Positions 27,134 through 34,586 of a DNA stretch of 64,000 bases are shown here, one piece after another. The notes below the pieces were generated by a model. That model worked only from the letters and a program-made list of their open reading frames with translations. It did no database searches and was not told the origin of the DNA. Source of the stretch: an uncultured Bacteroidales bacterium (GTDB lineage: Bacteria; Bacteroidota; Bacteroidia; Bacteroidales; Bacteroidaceae); assembly GCA_902799655.1 (NCBI GenBank), contig CADCBH010000007.1, positions 62,001-126,000 of the forward strand. Direction: 5' to 3'. Position numbers and translations under genes: made by a program. The stretch's first letter is position 1. Each line of letters begins with the position of its first letter.

Positions 27134-28303
27134 ATGATGAAGAAGATTATACTACCCATATTACTCGCGATCTGTCTGGCAGTATCAGCACAAGACAGTC
27201 GGCTAAGACTGGCTGACGGTCTATTGGACAGCACCAACACGACAACACTGGGACTGTCTAAGAGTGATGCCGTAGAGCACTTCACCGTCTTTGCCCCATC
27301 AGCCAATAGTGATCACTATGCCAATGGCGCTGTGCTGGCCATGTTCAAGGGCGTGCTTTACTGCATGTGGCAGAGTTCACCAAAAGACGAGGACAGTGAT
27401 GACACATGGGTAGCATACAGTTACAGTAAGGATAAAGGCTGTACGTGGAGTGAGCCTAAACCATTAGCCATACCTACCGCTATACACTACTGTACATCAG
27501 GCGGATGGCTGGTAAGAGGAGATACACTGACAGCCTTTATTGATACTTGGGAGAAAGGACAAGAAATCAGAAGTGGCAATACCGATTATATCATTAGTAC
27601 CGATGGGTTGTCATGGAGCAAGTCACAGCTAGTATTGATGAATGATGGGAGCATCATGAAAGGTGTGTTGGAGCAAGATCCCTATGCCCTACCCTCCGGA
27701 CGACTGGTTAGTGCCAGCCACTTCCAGCCTGGTCTGCATGTCTGTCCTGTCTATACCGACGACCCTTCAGGAAGAAGCGGATGGAAACGGGCACACTTCG
27801 AGGGTACCGACAAAGGTAAGCAATCGCGCGAGCTCGAACCCAGCCAATTCCTGCGGTCTGACGGTACGATAGTCATGTTATTCCGCGACCAGCAGAGCAC
27901 GTTCCGCAAAATGGCTGCCTTCAGTAATAACAATGGAGAGTCATGGAGTAAGCCTGTCGTCACTGACATTCCAGATGCTCGCACCAAACAGTGTGCCGGC
28001 AACCTACCCGACGGTACAGCATATATGGTGTGCTGTCCTGTCGGCAGCAAACAGCGCTACCCACTGGTTCTACTACTCAGCAATGATGGAATCATCTTCG
28101 ATCGTGCCATATTGCTGCGCAGTGGAGAGAAAGAAGAACTTCCGCTCAGGAAATATGAGGGGCGCTACAAGACGCTGGGCTACAGCTATCCTAAGGCCAT
28201 CGTTGCTGACGGATACCTATTCATCGGATACAGCGTCAACAAAGAAGCGATAGCGTGTTGTCGCATCAAGCTATCGACACTACAGTTAAGAAGCAAAAAA
28301 TAG
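27134..28303 (+). CDS. Secreted BNR/sialidase-fold (six-bladed propeller) protein
   Basis: A 389-aa protein with signal peptide (to about residue 20; a second ATG one codon on). Two Asp boxes are visible, SKDKGCTWSEP and SNNNGESWSKP, marking BNR propeller blades, and ASHFQPGLHVCPV and KYEGRYKTLGYSYPKAIV lie in later blades. Automatic annotation would say exo-alpha-sialidase, but this fold also occurs in other glycosidases and polysaccharide lyases. Within a pectin locus, an uronic-acid or side-chain substrate is more likely than sialic acid. Activity unknown. It follows a hairpin and precedes the PL1 lipoprotein by 31 nt. Confidence 0.7.
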   Translation: MMKKIILPILLAICLAVSAQDSRLRLADGLLDSTNTTTLGLSKSDAVEHFTVFAPSANSDHYANGAVLAMFKGVLYCMWQSSPKDEDSDDTWVAYSYSKDKGCTWSEPKPLAIPTAIHYCTSGGWLVRGDTLTAFIDTWEKGQEIRSGNTDYIISTDGLSWSKSQLVLMNDGSIMKGVLEQDPYALPSGRLVSASHFQPGLHVCPVYTDDPSGRSGWKRAHFEGTDKGKQSRELEPSQFLRSDGTIVMLFRDQQSTFRKMAAFSNNNGESWSKPVVTDIPDARTKQCAGNLPDGTAYMVCCPVGSKQRYPLVLLLSNDGIIFDRAILLRSGEKEELPLRKYEGRYKTLGYSYPKAIVADGYLFIGYSVNKEAIACCRIKLSTLQLRSKK

Positions 28304-28334
28304 AATATACAAACCTACTAAAACAGATACTATT

Positions 28335-29861
28335 ATGAAGATACTCAAAATGGCCTTCTTGTTATTGCTGATCATGACTCCAATGACATCGTGTGGAGGC
28401 AGTGACGACAATGGGAATACTTCTGGTGATGACACTCCGAAGACCACGACATTGAAGACGTACACGCCAGCACGTACACTGGCATTCCCTGGTGCTGACG
28501 GAGGGGCCAGTACTACAGCTACTGGTGGTGCTGCTGGCGATGTGTATGTGGTCACCAGTCTGGAGGATGGCTACCAGCAAGGTACATTACGTTCTGCTGT
28601 CAGCAGTGGCAAGCGCACCATCGTTTTTGCTGTCGCTGGCCAGATTGACTTGCAGAGCAAGTTGACCATCAGCAAGTCGGACATCACCATTGCCGGACAG
28701 TCGGCACCTGGCGATGGCATCACTATTGCGGGCTATCCTGTCTATATCAGCGGCAGCAACATCATCCTGCGCTACCTGCGCTTCCGCATGGGCGACCAGA
28801 ATATCGACAAGAGCAACTTCGATGCTGACGATGGTGATGCGCTGGGTGGCAAGGGTGGTAAGAACATCATCATCGACCACTGCTCCGTCTCGTGGAGCAC
28901 CGATGAGTGTGCTTCCTTCTCGCGTGTCGAGAACTTCACCATGCAGTATTGCATCATCTCCGAAAGTCTGAAGCTTTCAGGTCACAGCAAGGGCAATCAC
29001 GGCTATGGTGGCATCTGGGGAGGCCGCAATGCTGCCTACCACCACAACCTGCTGGCACACCACGACTCGCGCAATCCACGCTTCGATCACCAGTATGTCG
29101 GCCATGAGTTTCTTGGCCCAATCGACTATGTCAATAATGTCGTCTATGACTGGGGCGGCAACAGCACCTATGGTGGCGAGACAGCTGCTGAGGACAAGCA
29201 GTTCCATATCAACATGATGGGCAACTACTACAAGGCTGGTCCCAGCACTGGCAGTGGCAGCAAGAACCGACTGATGCAGCTGACATCCCTCTGTGAGAAC
29301 TGCAACAAGTATGTTGGTCAGTCTGGTAAGAACGCCTACCCTGCCAAGCTCTTTATGGATGGCAATAAGGTGAATGCAGCAGCTGCCACATGGGAGAATA
29401 TCCATCAGGACTCCAAAGAGACACGAGACACCAAGGCGATGGCCAAGCTCGACAGCCGCTGGACGGAAGGACTGTCTGCGGTCTCGTTCGTAGAGTCTTC
29501 AGACAATGCCTATAACAGCGTGCTAAGCTATGCTGGAGCATCACTGAAGCGCGATGCCGTTGACCAGCGCATCATCAACGATGTCAAGAATGGCACAGGC
29601 AGTCTGATCAATGCCGTTAGCGACACACCTGGCTACCCCACCCTCAATGCGGGCACCGCTATCACTGATACAGACAAGGACGGCATGCCCGACGAATGGG
29701 AACTGGAAAAGATGAAGGCACTGGGTGTCGACAATATCGTCTATGCCTTCAAGCCCAACGCCTATAACCTATCTGCTAAATACACCAACCTCGAAGTCTA
29801 TCTCAACAGTCTGGTCAGCAACACCTTCCCCACAGGTGCCAAGGCCACAGAGATACGATGA
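28335..29861 (+). CDS. Pectate lyase lipoprotein, PL1-related
   Basis: A 508-aa lipoprotein (lipobox MTSC, Cys20) with a low-complexity linker, then a parallel beta-helix from about 45 to 400. Family features: AFPGADGGASTTATGGAAGDVYVVTSLEDG, GTLRSAVSSGKRTIVFAVAGQIDL, IIDHCSVSWSTDE, and DSRNPRFDH, resembling the PL1 subfamily of anchored lyases. It ends with a DKDGMPDEWE calcium-binding-like (EF/dockerin-type) motif. As a surface lipoprotein it probably works next to SusCD. Last gene before the RAYT repeat island. Confidence 0.82.
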   Translation: MKILKMAFLLLLIMTPMTSCGGSDDNGNTSGDDTPKTTTLKTYTPARTLAFPGADGGASTTATGGAAGDVYVVTSLEDGYQQGTLRSAVSSGKRTIVFAVAGQIDLQSKLTISKSDITIAGQSAPGDGITIAGYPVYISGSNIILRYLRFRMGDQNIDKSNFDADDGDALGGKGGKNIIIDHCSVSWSTDECASFSRVENFTMQYCIISESLKLSGHSKGNHGYGGIWGGRNAAYHHNLLAHHDSRNPRFDHQYVGHEFLGPIDYVNNVVYDWGGNSTYGGETAAEDKQFHINMMGNYYKAGPSTGSGSKNRLMQLTSLCENCNKYVGQSGKNAYPAKLFMDGNKVNAAAATWENIHQDSKETRDTKAMAKLDSRWTEGLSAVSFVESSDNAYNSVLSYAGASLKRDAVDQRIINDVKNGTGSLINAVSDTPGYPTLNAGTAITDTDKDGMPDEWELEKMKALGVDNIVYAFKPNAYNLSAKYTNLEVYLNSLVSNTFPTGAKATEIR

Positions 29862-29863
29862 AC

Positions 29864-29907
29864 AAATCTAGGATTTGTCATTGATAAATCTAGGACTTGT
29901 GGTCTTT
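29864..29907 (+). repeat. 22-bp-period direct repeat, array 1
   Basis: Two units of 22 bp (29864-29885, 29886-29907) sharing AAATCTAGGAYTTGT. The first lies in a 7-bp inverted repeat, ACAAATC-TAG-GATTTGT (29862-29878), immediately after the lyase stop codon. Confidence 0.75.
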
Positions 29908-29939
29908 AAATCCTGACCCTAAAGTGACATACTTTTCAC

Positions 29940-29983
29940 AACTCGTCGTTTCTCGAACAGTAACTCGTCGTTTCTCGATGAGC
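29940..29983 (+). repeat. 22-bp-period direct repeat, array 2
   Basis: Two 22-bp units sharing 17 identical bases (AACTCGTCGTTTCTCGA at 29940-29956 and 29962-29978). The second runs into a small hairpin TTCTCG/CGAGAA (29972-29988). Confidence 0.85.
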
Positions 29984-30051
29984 GAGAAGCCTTTTCTCTG
30001 ATAGTAACTAGGCATGTTACTCTGACAGAACCATGAATTTTGTTGACTGTG

Positions 30052-30176
30052 CGATTTTACCCTCACATCCTAACATAACCCCTCTCAAATGCCGATATAC
30101 AAAGGGCTGAGAGCACGTTAGGGAGAACAAATGTCCCTAACGTGTCCCTTCATGTTAGGATGTGAGGGTAAAATCG
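30052..30176. repeat. 125-bp palindromic element with three-way-junction fold
   Basis: A perfect 25-bp inverted repeat joins 30052-30076 and 30152-30176. Inside are two adjacent hairpins: P2 CTCTCA-aat-GCC (30082-30093) with GGCTGAGAG (30105-30113), and P3 CACGTTAGGGA (30114-30124) with TCCCTAACGTG (30134-30144), 9-nt loop. Together they form a compact three-way junction. No target-site duplication is obvious. It could be a REP/MITE-like element of the neighbouring RAYT, or a structured RNA. Confidence 0.85.
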
Positions 30177-30194
30177 AAATTCGTCAAAAAAACG

Positions 30195-30260
30195 TTGCTC
30201 GAAGCAAGCAAGGCGCTTGCTCGAAGCAGACGAGGCGCTTGCTCGAAGCAGACGAGAGAG
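30195..30260 (+). repeat. 22-bp tandem repeat, array 3 (three copies)
   Basis: Units at 30195-30216, 30217-30238 and 30239-30260, each starting TTGCTCGAAGCA and containing GACGAG or a variant. The first unit forms TTGCT-CGA-AGCAA. The last four bases of the third copy differ from those of the first two. A weaker 21-bp-spaced pair (AGCAATAAC at 30287 and 30308) follows. The rest of 29862-30360 holds no convincing gene. Confidence 0.85.
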
Positions 30261-30360
30261 AAACTGGGAGAGGAGATTCTTTTTCTAGCAATAACATGGC
30301 ATTATCAAGCAATAACCCAGCCTTCTCGTTCAAGAAAGCCAGGTTATTGAAGTAGGGCCT

Positions 30361-31518
30361 CTATGATGAGTGATAAACAAGGTCATTTAAAAGCCGAGTA
30401 TCCGTCGCAAAACAGATGTCACGAGCCAAATCATTCAAGGAATGGAAACGCGCATAATCAGACTCACCTTCCGTTACCCAAGGAGCCAGAATCAGTAATC
30501 TTCCAGCAGCACAGGCATAGAATCTTTCCTGCGACGGTTTCCAATATTCGGAGATAAGTTCTTTCTGCAAGAGTATAAGCGACAGATGGTCATCCAAAGC
30601 TGCATCTACAACACCCTTTTCACCTTTTGAGATACCAGGCGTCACCAGCACAGCTCCCTCTTCTGCTCGTTTTAGCAGTTTTTCCTTCTCTTGGCCATAC
30701 TCCGGCGTTAGATGCGTAGGAACGCCCTCCTTATTCTTCCGATGGAAAAACACTTGCAGTCTATCCGGATTCTTTAGCAAGAAAAGATTGCCAAAGGCCG
30801 CATATTCACGGTCATGAATCCATAGGTGCAAGCGGCGCTGCATCAGATTCGGTCGTTCCTCCCTCAGTCGTGCGCGGAAGGGGTTCTCGTCCATATAGCG
30901 GCAGATATTCTCCAGCATTCCGTCCCTAATGATGATGCGGTCGTGATATCCCCCCTCAAAAAGAACCGGCCGCCAGGCCTTGCTATCGCCTAAAGAATCT
31001 TTGCTGCTGCCTAAGGGAGAAGCCTCAGGCACCGTGCCTCCATCGGTGCCCAGCGCTTTTCCGCTGGGCTGTGCTTCGCCGCTAGTTTTCCTTTCCTGCT
31101 CGTCCTGCAGTTGCCACCAAGCCCTTGTGCAGCCCGTCTTAAACCCGCGGACAACATTCCCCAGATGCTTCCCCTCTGGCAGTCTTCCCTTTATGTTCAG
31201 CAACAGATGAATATGATCAGGCATCAGCGCCACCTTCATCACTTCCACCATCTTGTAAAACTTGGATATCTTGGCTATCTCCTCCTGAAGAATCTTCTCT
31301 CCCAACGCTGAGCACATCAGATGAGGATAATCCTTCGTTCCCTTCAGCCCCCTTGTATGCCCCACAATCTGTCCGAACAGCCGCTGTCGTCCTTCAGTCA
31401 CCATCGTTATCATATAAACGCCAGGACGGTTATAATCATGGAAATGAGCCCTGCGGTGCCCGTTGTGCTTCGTTTCTTCGGGCACCAACCCTGCGGCCAT
31501 CATCTCTTCTCGCGTCAT
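30361..31518 (-). CDS. REP-associated tyrosine transposase (RAYT, IS200/Y1-like HUH domain)
   Basis: A 385-aa protein with an N-terminal Y1/HUH nuclease domain: MPDHIHLLLNI supplies the metal-binding HxH (H102, H104), VVRGFKTGCTRAWW follows, and CRYMDENPFRARL matches the Y..xNPxRA motif with candidate nucleophile Y208. RAYTs are single-copy domesticated transposases that act on REP palindromes. A Ser/Gly/Pro-rich insert (about residues 145-180) precedes Y208, and its DNA is palindromic. The C-terminal 150 residues are not recognised. Start at 31518, because a TATTTTTG box at 31547-31554 precedes it; the longer ORF would begin upstream of the promoter. Palindromic and direct repeats flank it on both sides. 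Confidence 0.8.
   Translation of the reverse strand: MTREEMMAAGLVPEETKHNGHRRAHFHDYNRPGVYMITMVTEGRQRLFGQIVGHTRGLKGTKDYPHLMCSALGEKILQEEIAKISKFYKMVEVMKVALMPDHIHLLLNIKGRLPEGKHLGNVVRGFKTGCTRAWWQLQDEQERKTSGEAQPSGKALGTDGGTVPEASPLGSSKDSLGDSKAWRPVLFEGGYHDRIIIRDGMLENICRYMDENPFRARLREERPNLMQRRLHLWIHDREYAAFGNLFLLKNPDRLQVFFHRKNKEGVPTHLTPEYGQEKEKLLKRAEEGAVLVTPGISKGEKGVVDAALDDHLSLILLQKELISEYWKPSQERFYACAAGRLLILAPWVTEGESDYARFHSLNDLARDICFATDTRLLNDLVYHSS
31027..31069. repeat. Paired palindromes within the RAYT coding region
   Basis: AGGCAC-C-GTGCCT (31027-31039) and an 8-bp stem GCCCAGCG (31048-31055) with CGCTGGGC (31062-31069), 6-nt loop. They encode the Gly/Pro-rich insert of the transposase and are more GC-rich than the surroundings. 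Confidence 0.65.
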
Positions 31519-31546
31519 ACTTCCTTCACGTTCCTTATTTGTTCCG

Positions 31547-31554
31547 CAAAAATA
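31547..31554 (-). promoter_or_regulatory. -7 box for the RAYT gene
   Basis: TATTTTTG on the minus strand, 28 nt upstream of the ATG at 31518. It sets the start codon choice. Confidence 0.5.
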
Positions 31555-31626
31555 CAAAAATTCCCCAACATCTGCAAGCAACGTCAGGGAATTTTGTATT
31601 TGAAAGTGGATCATTCGGATTGCGAA

Positions 31627-31684
31627 GCCACACTCTGACCTTGGTAAGAGAACCGACCCGAATGCAACGCCACACTCTGACCTT
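31627..31684. repeat. 16-bp direct repeat upstream of the RAYT gene
   Basis: GCCACACTCTGACCTT occurs at 31627-31642 and 31669-31684, 42 bp apart. The second copy continues into an inverted repeat TCTGACCT-tc-AGGTCAGA (31676-31693). The 295-bp gap 31519-31813 otherwise holds only the RAYT and GH127 promoters. Confidence 0.8.
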
Positions 31685-31750
31685 CAGGTCAGAGAAAGTG
31701 ACCTATCTTGTAAAGTATGCCTATAGCAATAAAGAAAAACAAGTTTTCCT

Positions 31751-31781
31751 TTTGCATTTCTCTCAACTTTTTGTACCTTTG
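31751..31781 (+). promoter_or_regulatory. Promoter of the GH127-type gene
   Basis: TTTG at 31751-31754, 19 bp, TACCTTTG at 31774-31781; ATG at 31814. Confidence 0.75.
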
Positions 31782-31813
31782 CCATCAAATTAAAACTATC
31801 AGCTATTTTCATA

Positions 31814-34207
31814 ATGAATAAAACTACGACCATCGTATCAACTGTTTTGGTGGCAGCAATGTCATTCCTCTTTGCGGGTACTGCCCAAGCACAAGATCGG
31901 CTCTACACCGATGAGTTTCCATTAGGTGATGTCACCCTACTCGACGGACCGCTGAAGAAGGCCCGCGACCTGAACATCAGCGTGCTGATGAAGTATGACA
32001 ACGACCGTCTGCTGGCACCGTATCTCAAGGAAGCAGGACTGACGCCAAAGGGTAAGTCATATCCCAACTGGGATGGACTGGATGGGCACGTGGGTGGTCA
32101 CTACCTGACGGCCTTGGCCATCAATGCCGCTACGGGCAGCAAGGAGTGCCAACAGCGTCTCGATTATTGGATCAATGAACTGCAGGCCTGTGCCGATGCC
32201 AATGCCAAGAACCATCCTGAATGGGGTAAGGGCTATGTAGGCGGTGTGCCTGGCAGCAGCCGTATATGGCCGGCTTTCAAGAAGGGCGACTTCGGACCTT
32301 ATTATGGTGCTTGGGTGCCTTTCTATAATCTCCATAAGATGTACGCAGGTTTGCGTGATGCCTGGGTATATTGCGGCAATGAACAGGCAAAGGCTCTCTT
32401 CCTTGGCTTCTGCGACTGGGCCATCGATCTGACAGCCGGTCTCTCGGATGCCCAGATGGAGCGTGCACTCGATACAGAACACGGTGGTATGAACGAGGTG
32501 CTGGCTGATGCCTATGCCATCACTGGCGAACAGAAATATCTTGATGTGGCTCGCCGCTTCTCGCACCGCCGTCTGCTCAACCCGCTGATGCAGCGTCGCG
32601 ACTGTCTGGACAATATGCATGCCAACACGCAGGTACCCAAAGTGGTTGGTTTTGAGCGTATCGCCGAACTGGCAGGCGACGAGGCCTATCATACCGCTGG
32701 TGCCTACTTCTGGGACATTGTCACAGGCGAGCGCTCACTGGCATTCGGAGGCAACAGCCGTCGCGAGCACTTCCCCAGCAAGGAGGCTTGTCAGGACTTC
32801 GTGACGGATATCGACGGCCCTGAGAGCTGTAACACCAACAACATGCTGAAACTGACGGAGGATCTGCATCGTCGCAATCCTGAGGCACGCTATGCCGACT
32901 ACTTCGAGCTGGCTACCTTCAATCACATTCTCTCCACCCAGCATCCGGAGCATGGTGGCTATGTGTATTTCACATCAGCACGTCCACGCCACTATCGCAA
33001 CTACTCGGCTCCCAACGAGGCCATGTGGTGTTGTGTGGGTACAGGTATGGAGAATCATGGCAAGTATGGTCAGTTTATCTATACCCACGTGGGCGACGCC
33101 CTGTATGTGAACCTCTTTGTTGCTTCTGAGCTGAACTGGAAAGCGAAAGGCGTGACGATTCGTCAGGAGACCAGTTTCCCCTACGCTGAGACCAGCAAGA
33201 TTACCATTGCCGGTGGCAAGGGCAAGTTCGCACTCAACGTACGCTATCCTGGTTGGGTGAAGCCTGGCCAGTTCAGCGTCAAGGTGAATGGAAAGCCCGT
33301 GAGCATCGTCACAGGACCTTCGTCGTATGTCACCATCGACCGTCAGTGGAAGAAGGGCGATGTTGTCGAGATGAGTTTCCCGATGTACAGTTATGTGAAG
33401 TATCTGCCGAATCTGCCACAGTATATCGCCCTGATGCACGGTCCCGTGATGCTCGCCATGAAGACGGGTACGGAGGATCTGGCACACCTCATTGCCGATG
33501 ACAGCCGATTCGGACAGCTCGCTACGGGTAAGAAACTGCCAACAGACCAGGCACCTATCCTTATCAATAATAACATAGGTGATATCGCCAACCAGCTCCA
33601 GCCTGTAGCAGGCAAGCCCCTCCACTTCACCATCACTACCAAGATGGTCAACGAGATACGCAACGAACTGATGCCATTCTTTGAACTCCACGATGCCCGT
33701 TACATGATGTACTGGCTCGCCCTCTCGGAGGATAGCTACAAGGGCTACCTCGACAATCTCGCCAAGCAGGAGCAGGAGCGCCAAGCACTCGAAGACCGCA
33801 CCGTTGACAAGGTGCAGCCTGGTGAGCAACAGCCTGAGAGCGACCACTTCATGGAAACTGACAACTCGATGGTGGGCAACACCAACGATGTGTTCTATCG
33901 TGATGCCAGCGACGGTCATTACTTCAGCTACCTGATGCGGACAGGTGGAAAGACCGACCTCAGCCTCCGACTGAAATACTGGGGCGTAGGTGAGTGGAAG
34001 AGCCACGAGTTTGACATCTTCGTCGATGATGTACTGGTAAACTCAGTGAACAACACAGGCAAATACCGCATCTCAAAGTTCATCTACGAGACCTATCCTA
34101 TACCTGCCGACGCACTGAAGGGCAAGAAACAGGTACGCGTGAAGTTCGTGGCCAAGCCCAGGAAGCAGATTGGCGAAATTTATGAAGTGAGACTAGTGAC
34201 GAACTAA
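31814..34207 (+). CDS. GH127/GH146-type beta-L-arabinofuranosidase
   Basis: A 797-aa secreted enzyme (signal peptide to about residue 26) of the former DUF1680 group. Markers: LLDGPLKKARDLNISVLMKYDNDRLLAPY read in parts, NWDGLDGHVGGHYLTA, VPFYNLHKMYAGL, and the zinc/nucleophile region EAMWCCVGTGMENHGKYG (C406, C407). The enzyme uses a Zn-bound Cys nucleophile to release beta-L-arabinofuranose from arabinan side chains or glycoproteins. The C-terminal part (about 640-797) is a beta module. Sequence alone does not separate GH127 from GH146. Own promoter; likely an accessory to the pectin locus across the RAYT island. Confidence 0.85.
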   Translation: MNKTTTIVSTVLVAAMSFLFAGTAQAQDRLYTDEFPLGDVTLLDGPLKKARDLNISVLMKYDNDRLLAPYLKEAGLTPKGKSYPNWDGLDGHVGGHYLTALAINAATGSKECQQRLDYWINELQACADANAKNHPEWGKGYVGGVPGSSRIWPAFKKGDFGPYYGAWVPFYNLHKMYAGLRDAWVYCGNEQAKALFLGFCDWAIDLTAGLSDAQMERALDTEHGGMNEVLADAYAITGEQKYLDVARRFSHRRLLNPLMQRRDCLDNMHANTQVPKVVGFERIAELAGDEAYHTAGAYFWDIVTGERSLAFGGNSRREHFPSKEACQDFVTDIDGPESCNTNNMLKLTEDLHRRNPEARYADYFELATFNHILSTQHPEHGGYVYFTSARPRHYRNYSAPNEAMWCCVGTGMENHGKYGQFIYTHVGDALYVNLFVASELNWKAKGVTIRQETSFPYAETSKITIAGGKGKFALNVRYPGWVKPGQFSVKVNGKPVSIVTGPSSYVTIDRQWKKGDVVEMSFPMYSYVKYLPNLPQYIALMHGPVMLAMKTGTEDLAHLIADDSRFGQLATGKKLPTDQAPILINNNIGDIANQLQPVAGKPLHFTITTKMVNEIRNELMPFFELHDARYMMYWLALSEDSYKGYLDNLAKQEQERQALEDRTVDKVQPGEQQPESDHFMETDNSMVGNTNDVFYRDASDGHYFSYLMRTGGKTDLSLRLKYWGVGEWKSHEFDIFVDDVLVNSVNNTGKYRISKFIYETYPIPADALKGKKQVRVKFVAKPRKQIGEIYEVRLVTN

Positions 34208-34244
34208 GCATTATAGATAACTCCTAACAACATAAAAACTATGA

Positions 34245-34568
34245 GAAAAGGACAAAGGCTACTTGAACGGCAAGGTCAGGATAAGCATCAAGAATACGGG
34301 GCGATGCGAAGGTACAGAGACCATTCAGCTGTATATCCGCAACATGGCCGACAAGGAAGGTCCGCAGAAAACACTTCGTGGCTATCAGCAAGTGACACTG
34401 AAAGCCGGTGAAAGCCGCACGGTAGAGATCGATTTCCCCCGCAACAGTTTTGAGTGTTGGGATGCGACGACAAATACCATGCGCGTGGTACCTGGACGCT
34501 ACGAACTGATGGCAGGGTCATCGAGTGCCGACAAAGACCTGAAGAAAGCCGTTGTTCGCGTAAAGTAA
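34245..34568 (+). pseudogene. GH3 C-terminal Fn3-like domain remnant
   Basis: The open frame (about 107 codons, preceded in frame by TGA at 34242) encodes only the Fn3-like domain that ends GH3 glycosidases: VRISIKNTGRCEGTETIQLYI, GYQQVTLKAGESRTVEIDF and PGRYELMAGSSS. No GH3 catalytic domain exists upstream. An ATG in a typical leader (34241) is out of frame with it, so this looks like a GH3 gene whose start and end were joined by a large deletion. Translation from the TTG at 34263 (101 aa) cannot be excluded. It follows the GH127-type gene by 37 nt. Confidence 0.7.
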
Positions 34569-34586
34569 CTGATTTTCAAGTAAAGA

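Noticed and set aside
27134..28303. Calling the BNR protein a true sialidase
   Set aside because: Asp boxes alone mark the fold, not the substrate; the Arg triad cannot be confirmed, and the neighbourhood is pectin-specific.
29864..30260. Possible CRISPR array
   Set aside because: The repeats are contiguous 22-bp units without unique spacers, differ between arrays, and no cas genes are present.
30131..30355. 74-aa plus-strand ORF in the repeat island
   Set aside because: It runs through the right arm of the inverted repeat and the 22-bp array; its sequence is simply the repeat translated, with no start context or family resemblance.
32975..34006. 343-aa antisense ORF in the arabinofuranosidase gene
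   Set aside because: Overlaps a clear GH127-type coding region; composition is typical of reversed codons (His/Leu/Val rich) and no start signal is seen.
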